DNA of 35,000 bases. Source: Tubiluchus corallicola (Eukaryota > Priapulida > Priapulimorpha > Priapulimorphida > Tubiluchidae). Positions 21,436-32,785 of this stretch are shown piece after piece. A model generated the notes under the pieces. That model searched no databases and was not told the DNA's origin. It was given only the letters and a program-made list of their open reading frames with translations. The stretch covers positions 1 through 35,000 of the forward strand of contig JAQGDQ010000134.1 in NCBI GenBank assembly GCA_030141605.1. The letters run 5' to 3'. The translations under genes and the position numbers were made by a program. Numbering within the stretch: the first letter of the stretch is position 1; each line of letters starts with the position of its first letter.

Positions 21436-24084
21436 GTAATTCGTTTTGAGCAGTGATTAATTAGAAGGTCCTCTAGTCCGGATATTTTATTTAATAGTAT
21501 TTCTGTGGCTTCTTTACGAAGTCATAACTTTTCTTAGTTTGGAAATACAGACTTCCTCTAAAATGCTAAGAAATAGCTAAAATGTAAAGTTGACGTTAAA
21601 CATGCCGCTGAACTGGAAACTTGACATTTTACTGTACGTATGATCTTCCAATTAGATACTATGGAAGTTGGAGACAAATACATCATAGTTCTAAAACATG
21701 AAGGATGGTTCTTAATAAGTGTAAGCACACATTGTTAGCTGTCATTAATTCGTTTACATCGGGTGACACAAAAAAACTTATTGTAATACTGACAGCAAGT
21801 TCCTTTTTTGAAATTTAAAGTTTTCAAATTTTGTTTTTTTTTGCTCATTAGAGACACATGCAAAAAGAGGTACAGGCAAAATGAGATATAGGCAAAATGA
21901 TTGATATAGACATAAAATTTTGCTAGGAGTACAAAAATAATGAAGCAGAACAATTTGTTACATCAAAGTATTCCTGAAACAATATCTGGAACCCATCATA
22001 CCTTCAAAATTTGGTGAAAACACATCATGCCTGCTGGTGTCCCCAGCTTCAGTCTTGAAGGAAAATGATTATGATCGGAGCAATAACCTGAAAAATTTTA
22101 AACTATTTTTTTCGATTGAACTAAAAGACATGAAAATTCACTGGACCTCAAACCCAAAAAATGTTGGAACTATGCTGAAAAACAAAACGGATGCTTAGAC
22201 GATCAAATAACATGTCATTCAAGAGGCAAACCTGTGAGGCATCTGCAAGATATGTTGGAAGATATTAAGTTCTGTGAGTCACTGCTTACAGCACAAAATA
22301 GCGCATGATAGATTCGCAGTAGTTTCAGCAATACTTTGATGCAAGAAAACCTGTACTCGTTGTTTCTGTAACCACTTAGCAAAAGTTTATGTACCATCCG
22401 TAAATTTGCTCGTGTTTTTCATCATTTTCTATCTGCTGTCCTTCAATCGCTCAATATTCATTTGCATATGGGTCCATTCTGCACTAGCATGGCGATGACA
22501 TGAAATTCAAATAATATACCATTTAAAAACTAACACAAAAAGAAAATCGTCGAATAAAAAAACTGTGAAAACAAAATTTTAAAAAACGAATGCACTATGA
22601 CATCGACGCCTGGTCGCAAAATTTAATGACACGTAAAAGTTGTCGCTTCTTTGGCGTCGCAGAATAAGAAAATGTTAGACCAAACCTTTCTTGCTAAGTA
22701 ATTGAACGTAAAGTACGTTTCTGGTTTTTCATCTTTTATCTATTTCCATTTATCTTTTCGTTGTCTTTTTTCTGTCACTTTTTACTTCTTCTGCGGACGT
22801 TTCTTTTTCTTTTTAATTTTTTCTAATTAATTTTTCCTTCTCTTTTTTCTCTTGACCGCCTCTTTTTGTCCGTTCTTTTCACATTCCTTCGTTCATTTCC
22901 CCTCCCCGTATTCTCTCCTCTTCCTATCTCTTTTCCGTTTATCTTATCTCCCTGACTCTGGTTGCATCTCTAAGGCCCTTCTGCTCCGCGCACCTATATA
23001 TAATATACATCCGATGCTGCTCCTCTTGATAAATTTCTACCTCTACCTTCATTATTGAGTTAAAACTTGACTTAATTTTACCTTCTCGTTTTCCTGGTTA
23101 AATGCAACATTTGAATTTTTCAAGTGCAATAGGTTAATCTTGGAAAAAATGTGTCGCCAAATTTGACTAAATTGAGAATACAATTAAACAGCCCTTTTTT
23201 AATTTACTATCTAAAACAATGTAATAATTATTATAATTATAAATAGATTTGTATTTAAATATCCCATTGCTTTACAAATGGAGTTAAACGATTTCATAAA
23301 CTCCATATGTTCGCTCAAAAACATTACTAAATTAGCCTTATTATTCTTAAAAGAAGACAGGATGATTTTTCTTATACTACCCCATTTTCAAGTCCGATAA
23401 AAAATATAGTGCTACTGTAAGATATTTAGTGTGCTCTACTGAAACTCGGCAAGTTTTAAGATAAAAATTCACATTTCAAATTTGCCGCTGTGCCCACACA
23501 TGAGCTATCTATGGGCGAAATACATGTAACAGCCAAGAACTAGTGGCGCGAACGGGAAATTGTGCTTATGTGGTAATAATTCTTCACGTAAGTCATTTTT
23601 GAAAAAATAGTGCTTCCTTTCAATATTTTAAAGAGTAGATTGTTTTGACCTACAGTTTAAGATTGGGTCCGGCTTTGCTTTAACAAGTTCTGTCAAGTTG
23701 ACACCTTTGTATCTGCTACATTGCCCAATATTTATAAAAATTAGATGTTTGTGCTTTGGTAGTATTTTTGCCGCTTGCTTTGACATTAATATTATTGTAA
23801 AATTTTGTCTCATTAAAGAAAACCTCATCTTCGTCTTTTGCTTCCATTTATTGCAGGTAAAATTCCCACAAAACCCACCGGTGCCGAACGACTGCAAGTG
23901 CTTGCTGTTAGATATCTTTACCACTGCTGACAAGAGAGCGAGCATTCAGGATATCCAGAAAGACGTGTGGTTTAAGAAGGTGCGCCCAACTAGCAAAGAC
24001 AGTCTTCATCAAGGGTCCACCGAATCAGCACGGGCTTTCTGGAAGAGGAAGAAATCAGTGAAATCAAAGCACGTTGTAGTGTGA
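20674..24084 (+). CDS. Testis-specific serine/threonine kinase (TSSK) family protein, copy 2
   Basis: Two exons, 20674-21435 and 23857-24084, join in phase 0 to give 329 residues. Seen: glycine loop LGFGSYANV (41-49), with Ala in place of the third glycine as in TSSK1/2-type kinases; K64; E83; HRDLKCEN 156-163 with Asp158; DFG 176-178; activation-loop Thr197 in LSRTFCGS; APPE 205-208; DIWSMG 221-226. Exon 2 gives KRASI and a lysine-rich tail ending HVVV. All catalytic residues are kept. The first about 32 residues before EAEAEKHGYTLG are less conserved than the domain. It shares most kinase-domain residues and the exact intron position with the copy at 14288, so the two are tandem paralogues. 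Expected role, by family, is spermatid or sperm phosphorylation. An upstream ORF overlaps this start and the ATG context is weak (C at -3, G at +4). Confidence 0.95.
21436..23856 (+). other. Intron of TSSK copy 2
   Basis: GT...AG intron of 2421 bases, nearly three times the length of the homologous intron of copy 1. It contains a pyrimidine-rich tract at 22720-22965 and otherwise AT-rich sequence. I see no nested gene. Confidence 0.85.
22720..22965. repeat. Pyrimidine-rich tract on the + strand
   Basis: About 245 bases, mostly T and C in short irregular TTTTC/TCTCC runs. It creates a spurious short open frame at 22852-23058. Confidence 0.7.
23857..24084 (+). CDS. TSSK copy 2, exon 2 (75 codons plus TGA)
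   Basis: The acceptor is ccatttattgcag ending at 23856. It encodes VKFPQNPPVPNDCKCLLLDI, then TTADKRASI and KDVWFKK, ending ...KHVVV-stop. It aligns throughout with 15886-16125. Confidence 0.94.
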   Translation, partial: VKFPQNPPVPNDCKCLLLDIFTTADKRASIQDIQKDVWFKKVRPTSKDSLHQGSTESARAFWKRKKSVKSKHVVV

Positions 24085-24137
24085 TTGTACAAATTTTTTT
24101 GCTTTTATCGTACACTACGAAAGACGAAAACTAAAAA

Positions 24138-24152
24138 AATAAAAGAAATAAA
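24138..24152 (+). promoter_or_regulatory. Polyadenylation signals of TSSK copy 2
   Basis: Two AATAAA hexamers (24138-24143 and 24147-24152) lie about 55-65 bases after the TGA, giving a very short 3' UTR. Confidence 0.6.
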
Positions 24153-24209
24153 AAGAACTTATGCTTAAACGGGATTTGTATTTATTTTTTATAAAGAGTC
24201 GGTTAAGAA

Positions 24210-24300
24210 TGTTATATATATATATAGCGCCCCAACCCAAACTCTCTATAAATCTTGTACCATATATTGTACATATATATATATATACATGTATATAGTG
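24210..24300. repeat. Two (TA)n runs
   Basis: TA dinucleotide runs near 24213-24226 and 24274-24290 lie in the 3' flank of TSSK copy 2. Confidence 0.8.
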
Positions 24301-24417
24301 GTATAGGTACTCGATGCAGACGGTAGTTGCGGGATCGGTAGTAAAGTCTGTTTGTTTTTCTTTTTCTTTTGTAATACGCTTCGGCACACTACACTTCCCA
24401 AAGCACTCAAAAACAGA

Positions 24418-24433
24418 GTCTCCTCAAGGAGAC
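24418..24433. repeat. Short hairpin gtctcctcaaggagac
   Basis: Seven-base perfect stem with a two-base loop, 334 bases past the TSSK copy 2 stop. It lacks the sequence of a histone-type 3' stem-loop, so function is unknown. Confidence 0.5.
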
Positions 24434-25620
24434 GTTTTGACCGTGTTTGGAATCTGACTCATTATTAAAGCTAATTCTCTAAGGTGAGGCACTGAACCAG
24501 AGAGGTGCCTCAGCCACATTCGGATGTGCATCTTACCACAATGAGGTGAGCTCCAAAGGAAGCCGAACAGGTAAAACTGTCTACAACGAATAGAATATTT
24601 TTGTTTCTCTTTCGCTTTCTTTCCTTTTTTCCTCATTTCTTTCGTCACCTCATACGACATGCCTTGTGGCGCCTCTAATTGCTTAGTATTGTGCTTCACT
24701 TATTGCATCTAGATACATTTCCATCCAGTCTGGTCTGGTTCCATCAAACCTACTTGATTTCACCTGTCCTGTATGGCTTTATTCATCTGCATGGCTTCAA
24801 TATACCTGCTCAGCAGCACGGCATTTCCAATCACAAGAATGAACTGCAATGATAACTAAAAAGTGTGAAAATTTTTGCTTTTTTACTGGGACTCGAGCCC
24901 AAGACTTCTCGTTTCGGAGCAGTTATGACAATTTTGTTCAAAACTTCCCAAAACCTGTTTGTGTTCACTCCACCTGTATGATCTACGCACCTACATGATC
25001 CTGTTTATCTGCTTAACTTCCGGTATTTTCATAACTATCGGTGTTATTACAATGCTTCTGAACTCCAAATAGCTGGCTAAGACCGGCTTCATTTTATTAA
25101 ATCGATCCTGTTTACCATTTATCAACGTTTATTTGAACCAAAATTGATGGCAATTCCAGAAAATCATTTTATCCCCCATTTAACTGCTCGTCGTCTGGTC
25201 TAGTAAAATTAATGTTACACAGAATGTCAATCATATTAGACATGTGCTTATGCCGAGTAGAATTTATGCTGGAAATAAATTAGAATTCTCTCAGGAGGGC
25301 CATTAAATTAATTATCTTCATTTTTCTTAACAATATGTCGTCAATTTTCTTATGCCAATCATCTATTGAATGTATTCAGTGTTGAATTTGGGATAAAATT
25401 CGCTACAAACCGAATTTTTTATTGGTTTTCTTCACTGCTGGAGTCAAATGACGCCGTTCAACTCAGGCGAATATTTGCAAATGGAAACATTTCAGAATAT
25501 CCAAGATATCAAACGCATATTCGTAATTTATAATCAAGTCTTAGCATAAACACCTTTCAAAATGACGGCAGAAGGACAAGAAAGAGGAAGATAGGGAGAG
25601 ATAGAAATAAAGACAGAAAC
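24434..25620. other. Intergenic sequence
   Basis: AT-rich. Only the tRNA-like remnant and a hairpin gaggcac/gtgcctc near 24486-24511 stand out. The 91-codon minus-strand open frame at 24424-24699 has no recognisable domain. Confidence 0.4.
24885..24945 (-). mobile_element. tRNA-like remnant (probable decayed SINE head)
   Basis: On the minus strand, ttgggctcgagtcccag forms a full T arm (ttggg/cccag around ctcgagt). Before it, ctgctc and gagaag make most of an anticodon arm around cgaaac. The D arm and acceptor stem are not recognisable. Confidence 0.35.
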
Positions 25621-25624
25621 AGCG

Positions 25625-25641
25625 AGTGTGTGTGTGTGTGT

Positions 25642-25700
<59 letters not shown>

Positions 25701-25800
25701 TGGGTGTGAGAGAGAGAGAAAGAGAGAAGAGGGAGAGAGAGAGTGAAAAATATTAAGAAAGAGAAAAAAGAGAGAGAAGAGAGAGAAAAGAGAGAAAGAA
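25625..25800. repeat. Compound (GT)n-(GA)n microsatellite
   Basis: About 35 GT units with few interruptions to about 25697, then irregular GA/GAGA purine sequence to about 25800. Confidence 0.95.
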
Positions 25801-28800
25801 GCGAGAGTCAAGAGGGGAAAAAATGAAAGAGAAGACAGGGTTAGAAGACACAATAAAGAAGACAAAAAAGGAGTGCCGTGTCAGTAATCTATATTTTTGA
25901 AATTAGGATAGAAATAACTGATTTTATAAAATGTTTAAATTTCTCATTTTGTCTGTAACATAGCTATATATTCTACTAATATATCAATCTTGATTTGTCG
26001 TCATCATCACCATACTTCAGCTAAAAAATCTTGACATCATAAGAACAACGATATAGGCGAACAAGGGCCACGACTTGTAATATGTGCGTGCGAAACTGTG
26101 AGCGTGGTAAAAGCGGTCCATGATATCGCTGAGTCATAGTTAATAAAACTCGGTTGATGATGAGCTTGTTAGTTGCAGACAGACAAGTTACCACCTTATC
26201 CCGCAGCGTAAGCAAACACATTGCAGCCAGATGCCTATTGAGGTGCATATGCAGTGGGCTCGACGACCACACAAGAATTGGTCTGCTAAACAAGACCCAT
26301 CGTCAGATAAACAACGATGATTGGACGACCGCGGCTAGAGGAATTTGCTGTAATTACTAGATGTACGGGAAAAGGCTATAAACAACCAACAAGCTTTAGA
26401 ATTGAAAAACCTGGATCTGGGAGAGTGTGAGATGGTACGAGGAATTTGGTCACCTTTGCAAGTGTTACACAAGAATTGGGAACTTATCGCAATGTTTGGT
26501 TCAAGAGTGAAAAATCGTAAAATTTTATGTACATGTATCACAAAACATAAAATGAGAATTCTTATCCAAATATGGAACTCCTCCTTGAAGGAAAAAGACG
26601 ACTGCATGGCTAATGACACAGAACATCATGTAACGTTTGCATATAGAGTAGTCTGGAATGCGAAGCATTGGGTTAGCAGCTTATGGAGTTTCTAATGCTC
26701 AACTGCCTGTATATTCACTTACAACGCCATTAAATTTTATTGTTGTCATGAATTCATTTCATAAATATGTAATTTAGAACGCTATTTAACGTTGTTATAG
26801 GATCCGTTTTATCGTAAAAATTTTGACAACAAACTGACTGTATTGTGACGTCAAAATACCAAAGCTGACTAATATTGATTTATATCTGGCTTATTACATA
26901 AACAACAACGAGATCGGCTTAACGGCGAAAGTAATCTGTCTATAAAGTTATATCATAAGGGTATAACCAAAATACCAACAATAATCGCAAATTTGAACTT
27001 CATGTTAGCGAAAAGCCATATTTAATATAATAATGTTCTCATTCGAAAAAGTTGCAAAATCAACGAGCAGTTGGCATCCGTTTTGCCATGTTCTGCGTAC
27101 CATAATGTACAGTGGGTGCTGCCATCTATACCCCTGCATTGCACAGCGCACACTACCAACGCACATGGCATACAAAAAGCTCTAATTTTTGGAAAAACTT
27201 TGCTAGCTCTAATTTTAGATTTTCATTTTATCATACTCAACTTTTCCTGTTTTAGTTTCCTTTTGTGTTTAAGATTGTATTAAATAACGAAAGAAAATTG
27301 CTTTTTGCATCCAATTTCGTATTGAAATCGATTTCGTAGTTATTGCACGAGCACTAAGTCACAATCTGCTTGACCATTACCCAGAGTACTACGGCACCTC
27401 TGCCCATTCAATTACGGCTATCATTGATCATCTATTGGCGGTTTCTTATTTGCAGTAGCAACTGAGTAAAGTTGAACTGACTTCGATCCGACTATCAAAA
27501 TCGTCACTGAATGTCAATTTGATAAGAATCGGCAAACCGACCGTCATTCCAGATAATTTTCTAGTGGGTTTAGTGATAAATCATGAAGAACTTATTCTAA
27601 AAGCAAACCATCGTAATGTGGTTAAGCTCCATATTTAAAAGAAATGTGCAAACAGCGAAGTTGGCAAATGAGTTCTTTAAAGCTTAGTAATATATTTCAA
27701 ATATGCAACCAAGACAAAAAAATTCTCTTGGCTAGAATCTAAGATTACCGCCAGAATTAAAAACGTCATTAACTCAAGTTATAATATTCGTATTGAAAGC
27801 AAGATGACTTGATATGTCGTCATGGGGTTCAATTCTCGCTCGGTTCAGGTTCATTCGCCATACTGATCTTGACTCTTCATCTCGTCGAGGGAGAATGTTT
27901 TCACATCAGAATGTGATAGAGAAACCTCTACAGGTTCCGTGTCTCACCTTGGAGGTATGTCCTCGACAACAAGCAAAGTATCAGTATAGCTCTATACCAA
28001 TGAGTACTGAATTAGAGATTGTAATGTGCCGAATATTGCGAAAAAAATGTGGTGAGCTTTCAGCTTCTCGTAAATAATATTTTGCTACAATAATTAAGAG
28101 AAATCCAATTTACTAAAATAAATTAAAAATCATATTTTTTATCAGAATTTGTAAAAAACTTAAACCCCATTAAGCAGCGAAAGAATGATTAAATACGGAG
28201 GCAGCTTATGGCGATATTACCCAAATAACAATAATTTATTTCCGGCATTCTTGTATTGAACAGCCAACAATGAGTAAACAATGAGTATCCACGTTGAATT
28301 TGTCAACCTTGAAAAATTTGGTGATTTCTTCAAGTACTATTGTCTTGAGATCATCCTCAGGAGTGCAACAAGTGCTAAAATAAATCTCAACTCGTCATAA
28401 TTCACTTATATTGAAAAAAACAAAAAGAAAATCCTTAGACTTGGTGTAAGTAATCTCTTTGTTTTATTTTTTGTCAAACTCTTGTCAAACTGGTCTTCAA
28501 AAGTTTAATTTTGTTTCAGCATTTACTACAATTCTGACGATAGTCTCAAGGCCGAAAATGTTTGAATGATGCAAGAAAACGTACTTTTTCCGTACGAATG
28601 TTGGCCGAGCTGTAAATTTTGTCTTCTAACATCTTTCAGAGTGAAAATGGTGACCTGTAGGCCTCACGGAATGTTTTAACTGGCTGATATAAAACATACA
28701 AACACGTCATTTGTATCGTTTAAGCTGACATCTTATTTATCAACTGATCCATGGATAAGTGGGTCTGTTCAGCACGTGGACTGGACTGCATGTTTGTTGT

Positions 28801-29290
28801 CAATAATCGCCTGACATTCTAGGATTAAAATTGCATGCACGTGCAGCAAGGCAAAAACCTTGTATCAATATTTACACTCTGCTTAGGGTGGCCCAACTAC
28901 AAAATGATGATAAATATCTCGTTGTGTTGAGAAGGAAAGATTTATCGACTATCCACAGTTCCAAGGTCAATAGCTGAAGCCAGACAATGGCTCCTGAGTG
29001 ACACAAAGTCACTGTTGTTGTTCAACTGGGAAACCAGACTCATTCCATTGCATTTAAATGCTTTTACCCTCCATTAGAGAAGCCTCTCTTGGCATGCCTG
29101 GCTTCCTGTGATTATGTTCGGGAAATCATACCTGCACAGGTAATTAGTCTCATTAATCTAATGACAGGAAGTCAATGATAGAGAAACTGGCACCAGCAAG
29201 TCTGCACACATTAGCTCTTCGCTCTGAAATACTGTAACGATATCATGTGAACAATGCTTAACAATGCTTTGTACTAATTTTCACGCTCAG
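25801..29290. other. Gene-poor region
   Basis: No recognisable gene. Open frames of 68-97 codons near 26021-26695 and 27814-28077 lack known motifs, splice support or family similarity. A full CRE palindrome TGACGTCA occurs at 26846-26853, far from any gene seen. A weak B-box-like ggttcaattct is at 27826. Confidence 0.4.
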
Positions 29291-29339
29291 AGAAATGGGA
29301 AGAAAGGGGAGGAAACGAAAATTGGAAACAGGGACGAGA

Positions 29340-29415
29340 TAAAAGGAGAGGAGAGGAGAGGAGAGAAAAGACGAGATGGAGAGGAGATGAGAGGAGAGGA
29401 TAGGAAAGGAGAGTT
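29340..29415. repeat. (GGAGA)n-type purine microsatellite
   Basis: Imperfect GGAGA and GAGAT units; explains the Arg/Glu/Gly-rich open frame at 29264-29557. Confidence 0.85.
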
Positions 29416-29549
29416 AGAGAATGAGATTAGACAGAAAAGACAGATAAGTCATACGTGTGAAGGAACTTATGCAACTGTTATTCAGTTGAGTAAAGGGATA
29501 AAGCAAACGAATGAAGCAAAGCAGAATGTAATTTATTGGCTGAAGTCAT

Positions 29550-30200
29550 TCAGATGAATGAGACTATGTAAAGGATGAAGCCATGCAGACTAATGACGTT
29601 ATTCAGTTAATGAAGCCGCACAGATGGACGAAACAAGCAAATGGAAAAAGCCATGGATAATGCTATGTAGTGGATGAAGCCATGTATGTGGATGAAACCA
29701 TGCAGACTAGTAGTGATATATAGCACACGAAGCCCATGCATATGGATGAAACCATGTAGTCTGATGATACTATGTAGTGCGTGAAACCATACAGACTAAT
29801 AATGTTATATGACTGGTTAAAGCCATATGGATTGGTAATGCTAATGAATTTTATGGATTTGAGGCGAATAAATTATTATTACGTAGTAACTGAAGCCATG
29901 TAGATGGATGAAATAATGCAATTGAGTGAAGCCCGCAAACTGATAATACAGACTGGATGAAGAAAGAAACCATGCAGACTCGTGACACTATGTGGAGTGG
30001 TGATGCTATGTGGTGAAATAAGTCATGCCAGATGGACTAGTAAAACAATGGAAATGAATTAAGTTATACTGATGGTTGAAATTTTGCAAGTAAAGAGCTA
30101 TACAAACAAACCAAACTGCGGAAAAAAGCATACAAATGAATAAGGCTTTGCAGCTGAATAATGCCATCAATGAAGCCATGCTTATAGACTTTAATTTGAT
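29550..30200. repeat. Decayed minisatellite with unit of about 35 bases
   Basis: Words like gatgaaaccatgcagactaa, gatgctatgtagtg and gatgaagccatg recur about fifteen times with heavy divergence and length variation. An approximate unit is cagacta-atgatgctatgtag-tggatgaaaccatg. No frame stays open through it. Confidence 0.7.
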
Positions 30201-30210
30201 GGAGTCATTT

Positions 30211-32680
30211 AGGTGAAGCAGAGCTATTTTATGCGTCGGTGAATTGGTTACTTTGTCGGGGTCTATTTATTACAAGATAACACCAATTCATTACACCATT
30301 ACTTTAAATATTATAACAGTAAAAATAAATTATATGATGTAATATTTTGCTAACTGTGTGGCATATGCGTTTAGTTTCAGTTAACGTATTCCACTAATTC
30401 TGAGCCGAAAGCTTAGAGTTGTTTTTTCGTCATTTGGCCTATAGCATGAGTTTTGCTAATTAATTAATCTACGCAGGAAGTCATTCGGTGAAAGATGAGG
30501 CAAATCCTTTTACGAACGTTTCAGTTTCTTTCTTCACCAATCAAAATAGTTTGCTACGGGCCACTTTAAACTGCATTGATCTGATTTAGCTGCTTAAACA
30601 GAACAACAGTGTTAAATTGTATTTATACCCTACAAAAGTTGAGAATTGCGTCTCTGGTTGTATCGCTGAAAATTAAGCAAATTCTATCTACAGTGACCCA
30701 CAACGGACCTCGCCAAGGAGCTGCACAAAATTCTGTCATCAATATAAACTAAAAGCTCTGTTATTAAGTGAAAAAAACAAGTGAGAATCTACCATACTAA
30801 ATTTTGCTGAAAACTTTGAACAGCTAAGAGCAAATATTTCAGTTTGCCGATCACTGACAAATGACATTTGATAATTTGCGTCTACAAGTAATGACCTTTG
30901 CTGACCATTTGTCATCACCAGTTATTAGTTGTCTCAGAAACATCGCCAATTTTCCAGTATTTAACCCATTATTAGGCAATTAAAGTCATTGAAGGACATT
31001 AAATGGACATTGTCCATGCGTGTGATTTATGTGGGTCATGAACGGAACAGATTGGGTTCCGGGCAAGGATGACCAATAGGACATAAATGACTAAAATTAG
31101 CAGATAATTAGTAGTCACTTGTGACTCCTGGCTATGACAAAACCCATAATTATGTAAAATCAAAACTGAAACTTGAAAGTGTAAAAAAATGAAACGACAA
31201 GTCAAGTGATTGTTATTTTAAAAAAACAGATAATCTTACCACAAAGAAAAATCTGTGCACTTTATCTAATGTGATGTGCGACCAAGTAATTGCCTTCGTT
31301 CAAAAAATAAATAAACAGAAAAATAACTTCGTGTTAAAGCTTCACCAAATAAGCAAAGTTTAAGTTAAAAAGTGTATATATTACACTTAAACTTCATATA
31401 GACAAAGAATTGTTTCGTGAGAAGTGCCCAATAACACTGGTTTACAAAGAATAACATTTAGTGGTAGAGAATTTTCCAAAAACCGAAAAATTTGCATCGT
31501 TTGGAAGTAATAACGATGTTCTGGTGCTTCTTTACCATTTATTGTGTCCTGCGCACAGCTCTTTCAATCTACAATCATGTTTGATTCTTTTAAATATAAT
31601 TTTGCTCAACACTATGAGGCTTCTAAAAATCTGACGACCGTTTTGCAGTCTGGAATTTATCGTGTGCGGCTCGAACGTCTGTCAAAGGCCTGTCAAAACT
31701 CTTGCACTGCCTTCGTTGCCAGATGCCGCTCATGGCCAAGTTTAATTGATGCGGAGTTCACGCTTGTACCGCGATCCTCCGACACAACTCTCTCCTGAAA
31801 ACAGCAAGATGAGATGCGGGGAACTAGTTGGAAGCAAGTATGACCCGGGGGTTTAAGCCTCGTTTGACACAAAACACACGCCGATGCCAAATTAACTCTG
31901 AAAAAACTGTCATCACTTTTAACTGATTGGCTTCTCCATCAATCATAGCGTGTCAGCTGTTGGGCCAGTTGGCGACGGGCGAATTTCTTTTTACATTTTT
32001 CCCTGTTCTGAGCTGTCAAACGTCAAATTTCACGCCCAGGTTGTTAAACTTTTGAATGAGAACTTCAATTGCATTATTTATTATCATACGGCAGTAGAGA
32101 TACATGATATGCTATGCTAGGCATTTGAATGAAATCTGACAACCTAAGCGAACAAAGGCAAGGAATACCAAACAAGAAAAAAGCAGGAAAAGTAGCATTT
32201 ACAGCTCCTATTTTAGATGATAGCGGTAATAGTAGTAATAACCAGTGTACCAGCAACAATAATTGCATTGTGCAAGTCTCAGGGGATGTGCGAATCGTGC
32301 AATTCCATAGGGCTCCGGCTGCAACGTTAATTTAAGGGGCCTAAAAATTTAGCGAAAACTTATCGTTGAATCAATAACATAAAATCATAAAAATAAATCA
32401 CGAACGCAAACTGCGAAGCACTACCATAGTAAGGCAACGGTCCTTTTTATGCACAAAAATAAATAGCCGGCGTGCTTTTTGCGTTGTATCTGCATTATAA
32501 CATTTGTATCACACTTGACTTTTGGGCTTAGAATGATTTAAATAATTTTAAAATCACTAGTTCATCGGATACTAAATCGTAAATACAAACGCTTACTAAG
32601 TTCCTATTATACGATGTAATTTCCAGTTTAGATAACACGCTTATATACTTTCAGAATTTTTGGTAAGTTGTCTTTTACAG
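30211..32680. other. Gene-poor region
   Basis: No gene recognised. GC content rises at 31640-31870, where short open frames on both strands (31544-31798 and 31693-31890) oppose each other; neither looks like a known protein. It could be a conserved regulatory segment. Confidence 0.35.
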
Positions 32681-32690
32681 TCTGTCTGTC

Positions 32691-32694
<4 letters not shown>

Positions 32695-32783
<89 letters not shown>
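32695..32783. repeat. (TC)n microsatellite, about 44 units
   Basis: Uninterrupted TC dinucleotides preceded by a short TCTG run at 32681-32692. It produces Leu-Ser and Arg-Glu open frames that are not genes. Confidence 0.98.

Positions 32784-32785
<2 letters not shown>

Noticed and set aside
22215-22397. Minus-strand 60-codon frame as a transposase remnant
   Set aside because: No catalytic motif or recognisable block could be identified in any of the three frames.
25557-25865. His-Thr repeat protein on the minus strand
   Set aside because: Translation of the (GT)n-(GA)n microsatellite.
26402-26695. 97-codon open frame as a gene
   Set aside because: Opposing open frame of similar length on the other strand, no known motif, no splice or promoter support.
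26846-26853. CRE palindrome TGACGTCA as a TSSK regulator
   Set aside because: More than 2.7 kb past the last kinase exon; an 8-base match can occur by chance.
27820-27850. tRNA/SINE B-box ggttcaattct
   Set aside because: T stem pairs poorly and no A box is visible at the right distance.
29264-29557. Arg/Glu/Gly-rich 97-codon open frame
   Set aside because: Follows the GGAGA microsatellite and has no conserved flanks.
30892-30907. Nuclear-receptor DR4-like site (two GGTCA words spaced by four)
   Set aside because: Single short motif in a gene-free region; no support beyond the match.
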